From: Eretmocerus hayati
Taxonomy: Eukaryota > Arthropoda > Insecta > Hymenoptera > Aphelinidae
Direction: 5' to 3'
Length of the DNA stretch: 64,000 nucleotides
Assembly: GCA_029851415.1 (NCBI GenBank)
Contig: CM056741.1
Coordinates: 145,378,522 to 145,442,521 of the forward strand
The translations under genes were made by a program, and so were the position numbers. Shown piece by piece: positions 10,801 through 23,400 of the stretch. The notes beneath the pieces were generated by a model. The model had not been told where the DNA came from. It made no database searches and saw nothing but the letters and a program-made list of their open reading frames with translations. The first letter of the stretch is position 1; each line of letters begins with the position of its first letter.

Positions 10801-13800
10801 GCGAAAGAGCCTATACGTGTTACGAGCTCGAGAAAAAGAGGCATGTCCTGGGCCTCGGTAGTTACTATTGCTGTATACTTATTAGAGCTTAGCTACTAGC
10901 CTCGGTACATCAGAGCTGCCGGCGGTGGATGTGTCGCTTCCACTAGCTCGGGTGCATGAAGAACGACGACGGAGTACATTCCGCTCAAGGTATCACACAT
11001 TGTGCACAAGTTGGTGTGGAACGATCGCCCATTCGATCTTAACCGATGTTGCACCCTATATATTCTAGTACTTTACTTCGAACAGGTCGACTGCTGCCTA
11101 AGCAATACGAGTATAAGTATTTGAGATACAGACTGGAACTTTGCATAGAAAACTGGAGGCGTATCCCGACCAGACTTTGCGCGAACGTTTCGCAGCGGTG
11201 TCAGGCCAAATATGGGTCGGCGAAATAATGGAGGTGCTCTGTTTCACTGCAGCTATGGTTATCCTGTTGACATGCAAAAATAGGCGTTGCAAAATTTTGG
11301 TCTCTATAAGAAAGCTCAAAACCAGAGAGCCTTATATTGGTTCCAGACGAAAGAAATCTGGAAATTTGCATGGAAACTCTTTGTCAGTGTTGGCAGGACG
11401 AGTATAAATCGCAACTCCTTCACAAGTATGGAGAACTTTTTTCTCGAGCTTGGTAAATGAAAAGAGTTAGCTCCATTTGAAAACGGGAACAGGAGCATAT
11501 TCCAGAGCAGCATATTATAAATTGCATAATGTTAATCTTGCTCTGACGTAATCCTACACCCATTCTAATCTCTGAAAAGCACTTGTACACGAATATATAC
11601 CAGGTGGAACACGGTATGAAGCTAAGAAATGCAATTTTTGAACTGCTTAGCAGCAAGCGTCTCGAAAATATTGTGAATCGCATGTCAAGATGCACGAGCA
11701 ATGATTGTAACTTCAATTTCTAGCAAAACCATCTTTTGATCACGGGAAATTTGAATAGTAGATCCTACAGGTAAGTTTTCATATCAATAAAATGAGTAAG
11801 TCAGAGAATTTAGCACGTTCGCTGCGGAGGCTGAAATCGATGATCTTTCCCCAGGTGCGGCGGGGCCCACCGGTGGGCCCCGGCCAATGTTATTTCCCAT
11901 AAGGCCAAAATGCTCAGCACTGGAGGGAAGAACGCGGGGCCCACCGGTGGGCCCCGCCGCAGCGAACGTGTCAAATAATTCGAATAACGAATCCTCTGGT
12001 AAAAACGCTATTGTTGCAAAAAAACTTTTCATTTTGTTGGCGAGCGAAAATTTCCTTGTGAAGTAGGATTGGAATGCTTAGGAAACAAACACCTGACCCT
12101 TTTCAAAGTCCTCAATGGGATTACATCGATATCGATATGTATTAATTATAATATATTTTTCACATGTTCAATTTAGATTCTTAGAATATACTTCGTGATG
12201 GAAAAATATCTCATTTAGGGCAGATACTAAGAAATCGCAATAATCGCAGTAGGTTCAAGTCACGATGCCCCATTCTCTCTTAATGCTACATGTACTCAAA
12301 CATGACACACAAGCGAATAATATGTGGCGTACAAAGTTCCCACCATGACTCTGCTTTCTATTTGATTTTAGGCTACACTTCTTGTAATACGTTTCTTTCT
12401 CCTCTCCAAATTAATAACACCATTGTTACATTCAATTTTTGTACAGACATACAAGATCACGTGTTTTTTTTAAATGATGTGAGCAGGAGAACATATATTT
12501 CCCCAATGCTCTTGCATCTATACCATTCACTACAAAACGATTCACTGACAGAGTCTGTGCACATTAATTTGTTATTGTTCATTTACATTTAATGGTCTCA
12601 TAAGAACCAATAAATTCAATAGATTAAGCAATTTTTGATTGATCGCTAATCAAGTTTCACATTAATGTGTTATTATTCATGGAACTTCTCCAACAACATT
12701 CTTCTCAAGATAAATCGACTGTCGACGGTTAAAAATTAAGACCCGTTCGCTTGTCCTTCTTTGAGTCAGGCAAATTTTCGTCTTATGGGACTTAGAAAGG
12801 AACCACGATTTTTGCGGTCGCAGCAAACGTGTTGAAAATCGAATTTTCATAGACTCACAAGGCAAGAATAAAGAAATTTGATCAACTCGGAAGATTACAC
12901 TGGTAAACATATTTTGACCTTCAGGATGCGTTCTAAAAATTAAAGGTCATTCTAGATGTAGTTTGAGCATCTGAGTTCGAATCCGTTTTCAGAATTGTTC
13001 CATCACGTCAGGATTTTGAGATAATTGTTGTTGAAGTTACTAAAAACGTCATTTTTGACACTTTTCAACAAATTATTGTATGGAAATGGAAATTTTGGGA
13101 TTTTTTCTGTAAGGTCTACGCAATAGAGGGATAATAGACCTACAGAACGAGCTATGTCGAATTAACGTGCTAGCTTCGATTTTTGAAAAACATTGATTTT
13201 TAGTACGCGCTTCATACGCTAGTTCACAAGTGCGCGGCGCGTGCGTAACCGGAGGCGTCTGTGCAAATTTCTTCTCGGAGCACCTATCCATGCTAGCTCA
13301 ACGCGTGCCATCGAAACTCATCCGGTATACATATGGCCCACCTCATTGGCTTAAACAAAATAGTACACATTCTCTAGAGTATATGTGGAAAGGCTAGTAT
13401 GGAGAAGTGCTAAGAAGAGGGATTCCCACAGATGCATCAGGTTACGCACACGCCGCGGACTTATGCGCGTACAACAATTACCTTGTTGAAGAAATCAATG
13501 TTCTCCAAAAAGTAGAACTAGCACGTTGATTCGCCATAGCTTGTTTTGTAGGTCTATTATCCCTCTATCGCGTAGACCTTACACAAAAAATCCCAAAAAT
13601 TCCATTTCCGTACAATAATTTGTTGAAAAGTGCCAAAAATGACGTTTTTTGCAACTTTAACAACAATTATCTCAAAATCCTGACGTGATGGGGCAATTCT
13701 GAGAACGGATTCGGATTCAGCTGCTCAAACTACGTCTAGAGAGACCTTGAGTTTGTGAAACGCATTTTCATGTTTACCAGTGTTATGATTTCACTCAATT

Positions 13801-16800
13801 ATCCAGAGATAAAATTACAAAAAATGTTTTACATGGAGTCAAGACTTTACCATGAAATGAAAGATTTTTCTTTCTTATGGGCATGCAAAATCTTTTAACT
13901 CGATCTGTAGTGTGCATTTAGGGGAACCTAATAATAAAGTATAAATGGAGACTGGTCATGACTCCAGAGTGCACAAAATTTCAATGTTGAATGTGTACGA
14001 TGCTCTCAGCGACTTTGACAACTCGTTCGTGATATTTCACAAACTCGATAAAAATTCTAGGATTTGTTTTCGTCTGATCGGACACGCGAATTTCACAAAC
14101 TCTACAATCGATTTAACCAGAACATTTCAGAATCGCTTCATGCACTATTCGAAAGACAAACGGGTACTAGCAAAACCATTGGGTAAGAAAATTGAGCAAC
14201 TTGCGGTCGCTCGAATCTTCTTCAAGCTGAATGAAGGAAATTGGCGAGCGGCACGACTCTTTTGAACTCATGTGCTCAAGACGGGTGAAAGGTTGAAAAG
14301 TTCACTATTACGGGTCGGAGTCGTTTATTCCATTGCGAAAATCACTCCAACCTACAAACAAGAAATATGATTTGTGATTACCCGTTGAGCAGTTAATCTG
14401 TGCAAGAAAAAGGCAGCTTTATTCGTTCATCTTCTGATAAGCGTTAAGGATCCAAAAAATTGAAGCAACGAAGACTGAAAAATCAAGTCAATTCCATCTT
14501 AATGGGTATAGACGAACCATTTTTCAGAGCATATCACTCGACTTCGACGATCTATCTTCTTTACTCTTTTTTACACTTCATTCGCAAAAAAAGTTGAAAG
14601 ATATCATTTCTCTCGTCTGAAATCAACATGGTTATCCCAAATTTAAATGAGGAGATGATGATAACAAGGAGAGGCAGCGTTATTGTCGTTTGTTATGAAT
14701 ATGAAATCAGCGGGTCATTTCAATCCAATTAATTAAGCACTAAAGTAAACTAACTATTTGTGGTACAGGCAACCCCCCGTGTTCGCGAATCCCGTATTAG
14801 CAAAATTCGCTTATTCGCAGACAGGAAAAAGATTCCTTATCTCAATATTTCCATAAGAGTAATGCTTCGGTATTCGCTCTGTTTTCGCGGTAAATTTTCT
14901 TGAATCGTATATAACTCCCGCAAATATGGAGGGGGGGGGGAGCACCTGTGATAGTTTGATTTCCGGAATTCTTCTGAGGTCTTGGGAATAAAAGTTGATT
15001 ATTCATGAAGATCATTTGTTCCATAACTAACGCTCACGATGCTAGATCAATTTCTTCTCATCATTCGTAAGCTCCATTTGTGCCCGTGTCGTTTTTTATT
15101 ACTTCCATATCGAAATTTTGATGTTCGTACTCATACTGTTAAATGACAATATTAAGTCTCAGTCAGTGCTCAAGTTCTTCCTCCTGATCAAAGATGAGTG
15201 TCTGCAGAGTGATTTTGATGCAGAGGAGTACATTCAGAAACGAGTTTGACTGGACTTGTTATCGAATATGTTGGTTATGCACAAGCGATGACTCCTCATT
15301 GGAGATTGTTTTTTTTTTTCATCGCAGTACAAGATCAGCTCCCATTATTTCTGATCATGTTGACTCGACTTGCCATACTTGACGTATGAATAATAATGTC
15401 AAAATTATGCTCAAATATTTTAAACGCGGCGCATCAAAGTATGAAGCACTTATTACTCATAAATAATTCAATCAATTAGACAGAGATAAACGAGGTAGAA
15501 ACGCGCACCTAACAGTATAGAGGGTGAGACTGATTCGTGTTGCATCAACATTATTCGTGCTAATAACTTCCGATGACAGTCGGGCACTGTGCCAGCACCA
15601 TCACAGCTTTCGAAGTAGCCCAAATGCACCGAGTTCGTTTCGCTCGAGTTTCTTCGTGTCACACCTGCGACGAGAGGAAGGAAAAAGACCAACGGCGCCA
15701 AAACTCAAGACTCTCGTGCATCAGTACTCGATTCAAAAGGTCGGAGACTCCTAGATGGCTGGATTGGTCCATGAATTTGTTCACATTCTTCACTTGGGAT
15801 GATCGAGACTTGGCTGAGATCAACTTGACGTGCCGATGTCAGATTGGAAGCAGCAGAAAAGAGCAGAACAAGAAACGAACGGTGATGTCAAGAAAAAATT
15901 ACCCCGAGGCGCAACCATTCTGATCGATACACGTGCCAACAGCTTATCTATGATACTCTTACACGGCACCGATACGAGGTGCATTTTTTGTAGCCTATCC
16001 TCTTCTCGAGTCGTCATAGGTATACAGTTTTGATAACCAATTCGTCCCTCACTTGTACTGGATCCTCTTTCTTTTTCCACGAAACTGAAATACTGCAGCT
16101 CGACTACTATCGATGGACTTGTTCTCTGCATACTTAGTGTGAAATTATGTATACATGGGGTTTCTCGGCAAACTGCTATCCGATCTAATTAGGCGGTAAC
16201 CCTTTACTCGGACAGCTAACTGATGGGTGGCTTACCCTCGCGACTGTTCATTTTTTATTGGGAATTTTTATATCAAACCAAAATGTTCATTTTTTACCCT
16301 GCATACGATGACCTCTTAATGAACTGTACTGGATTACGCCAACTTATCCGTTGTTTACTTTCTTTTTCACCAAGACCATTGTTTCAAATCATTTATACGT
16401 TTAAGCCGGCTGGACTATTCACAAAAACTTGGTGGAATAATTTTGCCACAAATATTGCAAAGTTTGGGTCTCAAGCGATACCGTATCGACCAGACAGTCC
16501 GACCTTGATAATGTTCAATCGTGAGCCGAATAATATTCACATTATTGAACTTAATATCACAGTAAATGATGCTATATACCTATGCAGCGTTCCGGCCTCA
16601 TTTTTGCAACTCTTTCGAGAGAAATAGAAGAAAGAAGATGAAATCGAGAAGGTATTATTGATCCATATCGTGACATGACCCCTATATTCATTGTGAGAGA
16701 AGGGTACGAATAGAAACACTCAGTTTGCAGCATCGAAAGTCGCCGGGATTTCTTTCGCGGCACTTATTATCGAAATTTCGAAACAGAATTTCAACAATAA

Positions 16801-19800
16801 CGACATGTTAAGTAAACCCTTCAGGGATCTCAATGAAAATTATAATTCGATTCGCAAGGTACGATATTTACGACGTAGCGAATAATGTTGGATGCCTTTG
16901 GAGATTCACTCCAACGTGACAGGTATGCCTGGGGGGAATTTCACTCCCATGCCGTTGTGCTTTCTCAACATTTTTGAGTATAAATTTCCTACGACGATCT
17001 TGCTCTGGCTACAAGATATCATACTTTGAGTAACGCAAAAACACGATGTCAGGACTGATTAAAATTTGAGAAAAAATGCCAAGAAAGTACTCCGAAGTAC
17101 AGTACACTTACGAAAAGGCGTTCACAAACACGTTCCAAAGACACGCACTGCTACAGTAATATCCTGATAAATTGCTCAATTATTTGAATTGAATATGATG
17201 GAGAATCGCAAAAAATAGTCTATGACATTCAATCGTTTATACTATGCCAGACAGAATCACCATACATTTCCTAGTAGGATTGAGTATTCGCAATGTTTCT
17301 ATAATCTCGAATTAAGAGCTATTCCTGATATTTTGATAAAGGATCTGAAAATTGGATCAAAAATCAACTCTTCTTTTGAAAATGAGATTTCACGACCAAA
17401 AGTATCACGAGTGAAAAATTCAAGATCCATATACTTGATGCGAAACCGTGAACATAGTTGTTTTTCCAAAATTCAAGAAAATTCTCAGTAGATTCTTAAT
17501 AAAAATCCGAGCAGCCAAGGAACTCTTCCATATTTCATTCTTTCGACTCAAAGCTTTGATAGCTGAATGAGAATCATCCATTCATCTCAAATTCATTTAT
17601 GAACAGAACAAAATTCAGCCATTAAAAATCAAAAGTTTTATAGAATCCTACAATGCAATCGTATCATGCAATGAAACTTTTTTGGTCTTTCATTCTTCAA
17701 ACTCTTATTTTTCTTTTTGACAAGAAAGATAAATTGGCTGCTCGAATTGATATTTGCCAAATCCTAAGGCCTTCAACGGAAGCATCAACAATATAGTTTC
17801 AAGCAGAGCTGCGCAACGAGTGAGAGGAAAATTCAGGTGTATTGGCCAGCTAATGTACAATGGTGTCATGAAAATGCCGGATGAAGGAAGATGATCGAGA
17901 TAGAACAACAATTTCAGAACCAACGTGGATTGAGGCTTCAAGCCTAATTCGTCAAATTAGAATTTATTAAATGATAAGAACATGTTCTGAGATCAAAAAT
18001 CCCATTTAGTCAGTCAAGTTCTTTTTCCATGAGATCATTTAGGGGACGATTCGTAAAAGGGTCGACGACAGTCAAAGCTCAAAGCGAGGTGCTAATTTTG
18101 CAATATCACAGAGCAAGAGTAAAAGGGTTGAACAGAAAGCGGCTTCTCAGGGGAGAAGAAAGCCAATCAAGTGACAAAGCAAGCGGCTCGCTCCACAAAA
18201 GGGAAACGAGTTATCGCAATGCGACGCACACCGGGCTGGTAGAGAGGCGTGGGTGGTGGAAAAGCTCACTGCACCACCAGGAACGGGGAAAAATTCACCG
18301 TTACCAAATCGCTTGCTCTCTTTTGCCGGGTACATACCGATACAACTCGCTATCACACACATTGACATTCTATGCACATATACATAGATATCAAAACGTG
18401 TCGTCATTGGTATGTATTTTTACACGAGGGTTGGCGCGTGCGCTTGAAGCATCGCGGCCGGTGGGTTGCCGAGTGGGTGGTTGGTATATCGATCGGGTGG
18501 AGTGCGCCAGCGCCACTAAAAAGAGGAGGCCACCCTCTATGTCGCACCACATCACTACCAAGAAACAAGACGGCGAGACGAGGACGTGGCGAGAAGCACC
18601 CCGAAATAGGCAACTGCGCCACATGCTTTTACCCTGATGCTATGTCTTGCGAGCGAGTACCGCTCTCAACATTGATTTTGTCCAACTTGTTCATTCAAAT
18701 CTAACTGGACGATGTGAAAGATCAAAAACATTTTTTCTAAAATTAGTTTTATCTTTTGTAAATTGGACGAGTCAACTGCTGTTCTAAGCAAACGATTGAA
18801 TTATAAAACAATTCAATCGATTGAATAAGAACTTTATAATGGTTTTTCATTCCTTGAAGATGTTTGATGGCATATTTACGACAGCATCGATTGGAATAAG
18901 ATAATACTGTACTCTGAAAAAACGGGACGAATTAGAAATTACTAGAGTCTTGGGAATTCGTGTTCTTGCGTAATTCACTGTCTAACTGTGTGGCTCTAGG
19001 GAATTACTTCTTTTAGAAATAATATATACAATCACGATCATTACGAATCGATAGAACCAATTGGGTCTATTACAGAATTTAGAAAATCATATGTTATATA
19101 AATCCAAGCATCGACCTTCTCAGTATTCTCAATTTGTTATAATTGTCCAAGACATTTGAAAATCTCAAAAATATTGAGATAAAACAAATCGAAGGCAGGC
19201 TCACAATACATCAAATTTCCGAATATTGGCACTATTGACTGCCCACAACCACCTTCGTACAAGCAAAATAATTCAGTAGCTCACAATTTCCACTAAGGTT
19301 CTACTTTCCTCCAACTGATTTCTACCTCAAAAGTCAGTTGAATGAAGTTCGATTTATGTCATACAGCCGAACTTGTGTAAGTGGAACCTGAAGGGGCGAC
19401 ATTTTTTCCCCAGATAGAGAAGTAACTCAGTGATCAGGTGTCTCAGATACACAGGGCCAATTTTTACATCATCAATCATTTCTTTAATTATAACCAGTGA
19501 TCATACATATCAGTCAAATATTATGAAAACACAAATAAGATCAGAAATCAAAACAGAAAATGATGAATGACCGGTCCTCGACTTTGAGTGGTGCCGGCAA
19601 TTCGTAAACTACCACACTCAGAACCAGTTCTCTGTCCTACTTAGGAGAGTTTTCCCAAGAGACCAAGATTTTTTTCTCAATAGATAGCAGGGGTTTCCCA
19701 GGTACCCAAGAAGTTCCACTTACAAAAAATCGACTGTAAAATTAAAATCTCACGAGTCATTCGATGGAAATATAACATTTTTTTGCTCACACACATCTCA

Positions 19801-20401
19801 AAAACTTGTTCCACGGAAAATCAATGACAATTGGATCCACACACGTGAATTGGATCAACAGAGGTATCAAATGGCGAATTTTCGTCAGTTACATTTTTGT
19901 CATATGAATGAATGATTCAAAGTGCAACGTAACCGGAATTGTGTCAAGTCGGAACACTCCCACGTGCCTCGCTCCTTACATTCAATGCTCGATATAATTG
20001 ATATGGTGTACATACACTAGGGAGAGGTTGAGTAACACCTGCGTGTTGTCGGGTATTTGGTGGAGATAGTTCTATTTACGACTTGGTTGCGTTGTATTCT
20101 GATCGCTATCAAAGAAAACAGGATATGAACATTTTCACGCTCATTATGCTGAATAAATATTGCGATTTCAAGAATCCAATACGATGAAATCCACTCATTC
20201 AGTAAAATCACGTGTGACCATACAGGAGCGATGTGATTCATTCACTAAAAAGAAATACTACGACCACATAATTATACAATGCAGCCCGTTATCTTGAATG
20301 AATCGAGTTTGACGTGATACCTACATATGTAATAAGGCGGGCTTAAGAAAATGAAATACTTACAACTCCTCCCTCTGACGTTGAGACAACACCATTTTCA
20401 T
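4837..20401 (-). CDS. Lis-1: Lis-1, dynein regulator (LisH + seven WD40 repeats), complete
   Basis: This protein binds cytoplasmic dynein and NudE and is needed for nuclear positioning, spindle orientation and microtubule-based transport. Six coding exons join in phase: 20401-20364, 10247-10094, 7881-7675, 6460-6050, 5429-5081 and 4910-4837. They give 1233 bases, or 410 residues, the same length as human LIS1. The start reads [13 protein letters not shown]. Residues 7-40 form the LisH dimerisation motif, followed by a short coiled coil to about residue 80. The WD40 propeller runs from about residue 98 to the end. Signature pieces are [32 protein letters not shown] and the final [13 protein letters not shown]. 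The last blade has A and I where most orthologues have V and V. Introns are about 10.1 kb, 2.2 kb, 1.2 kb, 620 bases and 170 bases. Identification is very secure; only the 5' untranslated exons are unresolved. Confidence 0.97.
8147..8166 (+). repeat. 20-base motif, copy 1
   Basis: Forward copy of ACCAGAACGGTATAAGTCCA. It forms the inner part of the left inverted repeat of the element at 8135-9939. Confidence 0.8.
8317..8336 (+). repeat. 20-base motif, copy 2
   Basis: Exact forward copy of the motif, 170 bases after copy 1 and preceded by GGGG. Confidence 0.8.
9463..9482 (-). repeat. 20-base motif, copy 3 (inverted)
   Basis: Inverted copy with one substitution in the TGGACT end (TGGATT) and GC at the far edge. 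Confidence 0.75.
9516..9529 (+). repeat. 20-base motif, copy 4 (partial)
   Basis: Only the 3' 14 bases, ACGGTATAAGTCCA, are kept; an A-run replaces the ACCAGA part. Confidence 0.65.
9634..9688. repeat. 20-base motif, copies 5 and 6 as a hairpin pair
   Basis: Copy 5 (forward, 9634-9653) and copy 6 (inverted, 9669-9688) face each other across a 15-base spacer, so the pair can fold into a stem of about 20 base pairs. Copy 5 ends CCG instead of CCA. Confidence 0.75.
9717..9736 (+). repeat. 20-base motif, copy 7
   Basis: Forward copy with one substitution (AGAGCGG for AGAACGG), preceded by GGGG as in copy 2. Confidence 0.75.
9908..9927 (-). repeat. 20-base motif, copy 8 (inverted)
   Basis: Inverted copy that forms the inner part of the right inverted repeat of the element. 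Confidence 0.8.
11811..11973. mobile_element. palindrome-rich MITE, copy A
   Basis: Imperfect inverted ends read GCACGTTCGCTGCGG on the left and CCGCAGCGAACGTGT on the right. Inside are two GC-rich perfect palindromes sharing the core GGGGCCCACCGGTGGGCCCC, at 11861-11882 (22 bases) and 11934-11957 (24 bases). The same ends occur at 47290-47373, where TA flanks both sides, and in decayed form at 12801-12834 and 41645-41700. A TA target points to Tc1/mariner-type mobilisation. There is no coding capacity. Confidence 0.7.
12801..12834 (-). mobile_element. MITE end, same family as 11811 and 47290 (decayed)
   Basis: On the minus strand this reads ACACGTTTGCTGCGACC and then AAAATCGTGGTTCC. That matches the outer end and subterminal AAAATC-GTTCC part of the copy at 47290. 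The partner end was not found, so the copy is partial. Confidence 0.5.
12898..13782. mobile_element. 885-base fold-back element
   Basis: The ends are inverted: CACTGGTAAACAT at the left and ATGTTTACCAGTG at the right, each flanked by TTA (12895-12897 and 13783-13785). Most of the element is one long inverted repeat with arms of roughly 400 bases. Matching landmarks are GGTCTATTATCCCTCTAT near 13560 against ATAGAGGGATAATAGACC near 13121, and the TCAGGATTTTGAGATAATTG block near 13010 against its complement near 13670. The loop is near 13300-13390. A 3-base TTA duplication is compatible with PIF/Harbinger-type insertion, but the ends alone do not prove that. No transposase frame is present. Confidence 0.75.
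14766..14945. mobile_element. possible pogo/Tigger-like element end
   Basis: After TA at 14764-14765 the sequence starts CAGGCAACCCCCCGTGTTCG and continues with several TTCGC and TTCGCG words. This resembles the ends of pogo/Tigger-type elements (CAGGCA, then TTCGC-rich sequence, TA target). No matching opposite end was seen, and a G-run interrupts the region at about 14931-14940. The right boundary is a guess. Confidence 0.3.
18030..18660. other. GC-rich block inside Lis-1 intron 1
   Basis: This stretch is clearly richer in G and C than the intron around it and is open in several frames on both strands, the longest being 202 codons on plus. Frames open on both strands at once point to composition rather than coding. 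An internal promoter or enhancer is possible but not shown by the sequence. Confidence 0.4.
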
Positions 20402-23400
20402 GATCTTCGAGTTTGTGACCCGGTAGACTCCTCGGCGACGAGAGGCGGGAAGTGAGTCAACACTTCAGGCAGCAGTCGATACTGCTATGAATTAGCGTTC
20501 AGTGCACCTTTGTTGACATCGTCTAAACATAAACATAAGAATTTGTCATTTTCACACATTTTCATGGAAGCTATAGAATGCTGGCTATTTTCATTTATTG
20601 GAAAGAGTGAGAAAGTTATTGGGTTCTGAGCCGAAATTCCTCAACGAAATGATATCTAGTCATCTCATGAGAAATGGAAACAATAGATTTTGCAAAAACT
20701 GATTTGGAGAAATAAGGACTCTCTCAATACAACCGAAGATAAAAGTTCAACTACAAAAGTTAATGTTGACAATGGTTTGATTTTTTTTATGCTAATAAGC
20801 CATATCCTGAAAGATAATCAGCGCTATCCAATTACGTTTTCCGGACAAAATTCTTCCATCAAGAAGTGTGGGAACTTGAAGCGTGGCTTTTTATAAATAG
20901 CTCTCAGTTTCTTGTATAATACAAAGGAATCAGAATTCATTTATTACAGAATCGGCCAGACAGACGCAAGCGAGATGTAATTATCTAAATAAGCAAATGA
21001 GACGAGAGATTTGAATCATTAGTTATTTTTGGATCATCTTTCAATGACTCTAATCGACTTGTGGAATTCATTCTACATGCAATGAAGATGATTCAATCAT
21101 ATAAATGAATTATTCACAAATTTAAACATTTCTTTACGAAGTTCGATTCACACACAATGAATGGATTTTTGTCTTGAATAATGAGAGACAAATGAATTCA
21201 TCAAGGTATGTCGTCTCGATCATTCACTGCTGGTTAGTGATCATCTTATCATTGAGAGCCAATGGAACAGGGCATAGAAATAGTTTTATGACAGGATAAA
21301 ATCGTTTTTCTTCTGGGGCTTATAACCATAATTATGAGGAGGGACGTGCAAACAATAGTAGGATCTAATATCGTTAAGAAATTATTTTTACCATCAAATG
21401 AAAGTTTGATTTGAATATAATTGGAACAACATTTCAACGAGAATATGAAAATAAAAGAGTGGGAAAGGCCGGAAAGCCCAAGAAAAATATAGGGACGTCA
21501 TGCATCAGAGTCCTCAGATCTACGGATGAAAAGCCACGGTGTAGATGTAATAGAGGTCGGACCTTGACAGTCATGTTATTATATGTATAGGTACTTGAAA
21601 GAAACGGCGACGGCAGTGGCGGCGGTGCATGAGAAATTCGCGCAAAAGCGGCAGTGCGGTGGATGAGGCGCGGGCGGTGGCGTTTCTATTCGCGATGCGT
21701 GATATCGTGGCGATGGCGCCGGAATCGATAGCAGAGAGTAGCAAACCACCCTGTGCATGGCAGAAACCGGTCGAAGTTCTCCTCATTCAAATATTCATCG
21801 CTCTGGATGTTCCTATTCCGTCATGCCTTTTAGCTCATCATGCTAGGCCAATCGATGATCCTCCAAACTATACTACTTTAGAGCTATTAGATTGTCTCCA
21901 ATTTTCTACAATGATGGAAAGGAGGGGTATTTTTCATTTTCAGATCGCGCAATCAAGTGTTTTTTCGTGAAATTGCGCATTCGTGACCGAGATAGCAGTC
22001 GGAGGAAAATGTGATATACTTATTCCAACAATATCCTGTATCAGCAAATACTATGAGCCCTTACTGTCGCACGTACCGGTGTAAAAAAGTTGCGCTAAAT
22101 TATTGATCATGCAGAGTCTATTTCTGAATAGAGTTGACGACAATGTCACTATACACACTTGAATATGACGGCGTTTCACTTCAGAATCACGTCAGTGTGT
22201 GTGAGGCTCTATATCCTTAGGGTGTAATCTGAAACTTATTTTCACTAACGTTTTCAAGTACATGACACTAAATGAATCAAACATTGTCTAAGATTGATCT
22301 TGTATTCGAGATAGTTATGAAGATTGCTGTCGAAATACTTGATTGGGCTTTTAGGTGAACTTTTTTGGAAGATTTGGAAAACGAGTGATTACACGATTTT
22401 GAGAAATAGTCAAAATTCCATAACATGAGTTGCCAGCTGCAAAGTGGAGAACTACACAAAATATCATGATATATTACGCATATTCGATACATCTAATGTA
22501 TCATTCTCCTCGTCATTCTCGGTTCGTGTCAATATGATGGAGCTGGTCTTATATTGAAGAACGGTTCGAGTCTTTGCGAAAAAAACCGGGGAAAAAAATG
22601 AAGAATTAATCTTGCTATCGTATATCAGAGCCGTTAACAATATTCTGTAAATGAGTCACTATGATACAATTTTCTTTGAAACAGTTCGCTACTCTAAACT
22701 GACAATGGGGTACTTAAAGATCAAAACGGGATCTGCGACGAACGTATCGAGTAGTTTAAAAGTTGACGAGAGATATCTGCATATCTTGAGATACCGCTCA
22801 TATCCCGGTCTAAAAACTTGAATGAGCACTGCAACTCGTTGGTCCCGTTAATTTTTCCCATATTAATTAATCAATCTAGAATAAAATAAACATATAGACG
22901 CGGTTGCTAGACAGCAGGGGAAAAAGTGTTTGACGACGGCGTTTTTTTATGACCACATTATTTAAACGCTTCCCTGTATAATCATGGGAAAAAGTGTTGA
23001 TTGTTAATACAGCTATCCTGATACACAAGCGAAAGCGAGCTCACACAAAAATGAAGTCAGCCAGGAGAAAATTAAGATGAAGGTATACACTTAATGAGAC
23101 GCGACGATATTGCACTCAAGAAATGCACTCTTATTCGCCTTCTTTCCATTCTCTCCGCACCTAATCAACAAAGCTTATTGAGCTCTTGTTATGTATAGCG
23201 TGTGTGCACTTTGTTTCGAGATTAATTTATTCAAACATTGTATTATACACCTGCACGATGGTGTATCGCTGGAATTCATACACCGTGTATAATGAGAGCA
23301 CAAAATAAAAGCTTTACTACGATGCGCATAGCCGATGCTTCTAAATTTCCTGATAAGAAAGAGAAGGTCGCAATATTTCGATAAAGATTTTTGGAATTTA

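Larger units (their letters stand above)
10248..20363. other. Lis-1 first coding intron (10.1 kb)
   Basis: The donor after 20364 reads GTAAGT on the minus strand and the acceptor before 10247 reads TTACAG. The intron holds several separate elements described below: a palindromic MITE at 11811, a fold-back element at 12898, a pogo-like end at 14766 and a GC-rich block at 18030-18660. Open frames inside it (for example 13945-14265 and 16223-16627) show no family motif and no spliced context, so I do not call genes. Confidence 0.75.

Noticed and set aside
15468..16131. Several overlapping frames on both strands
   Set aside because: Checked for reverse transcriptase or transposase motifs and saw none; mutual overlap suggests chance.
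16223..16627. 134-codon plus-strand frame in Lis-1 intron 1
   Set aside because: No recognisable family, no exon context, AT-rich composition like the surrounding intron.
18029..18637. 202-codon plus-strand frame
   Set aside because: Overlapping frames on both strands in a GC-rich block, no domain, no splice partners; composition effect inside a Lis-1 intron.
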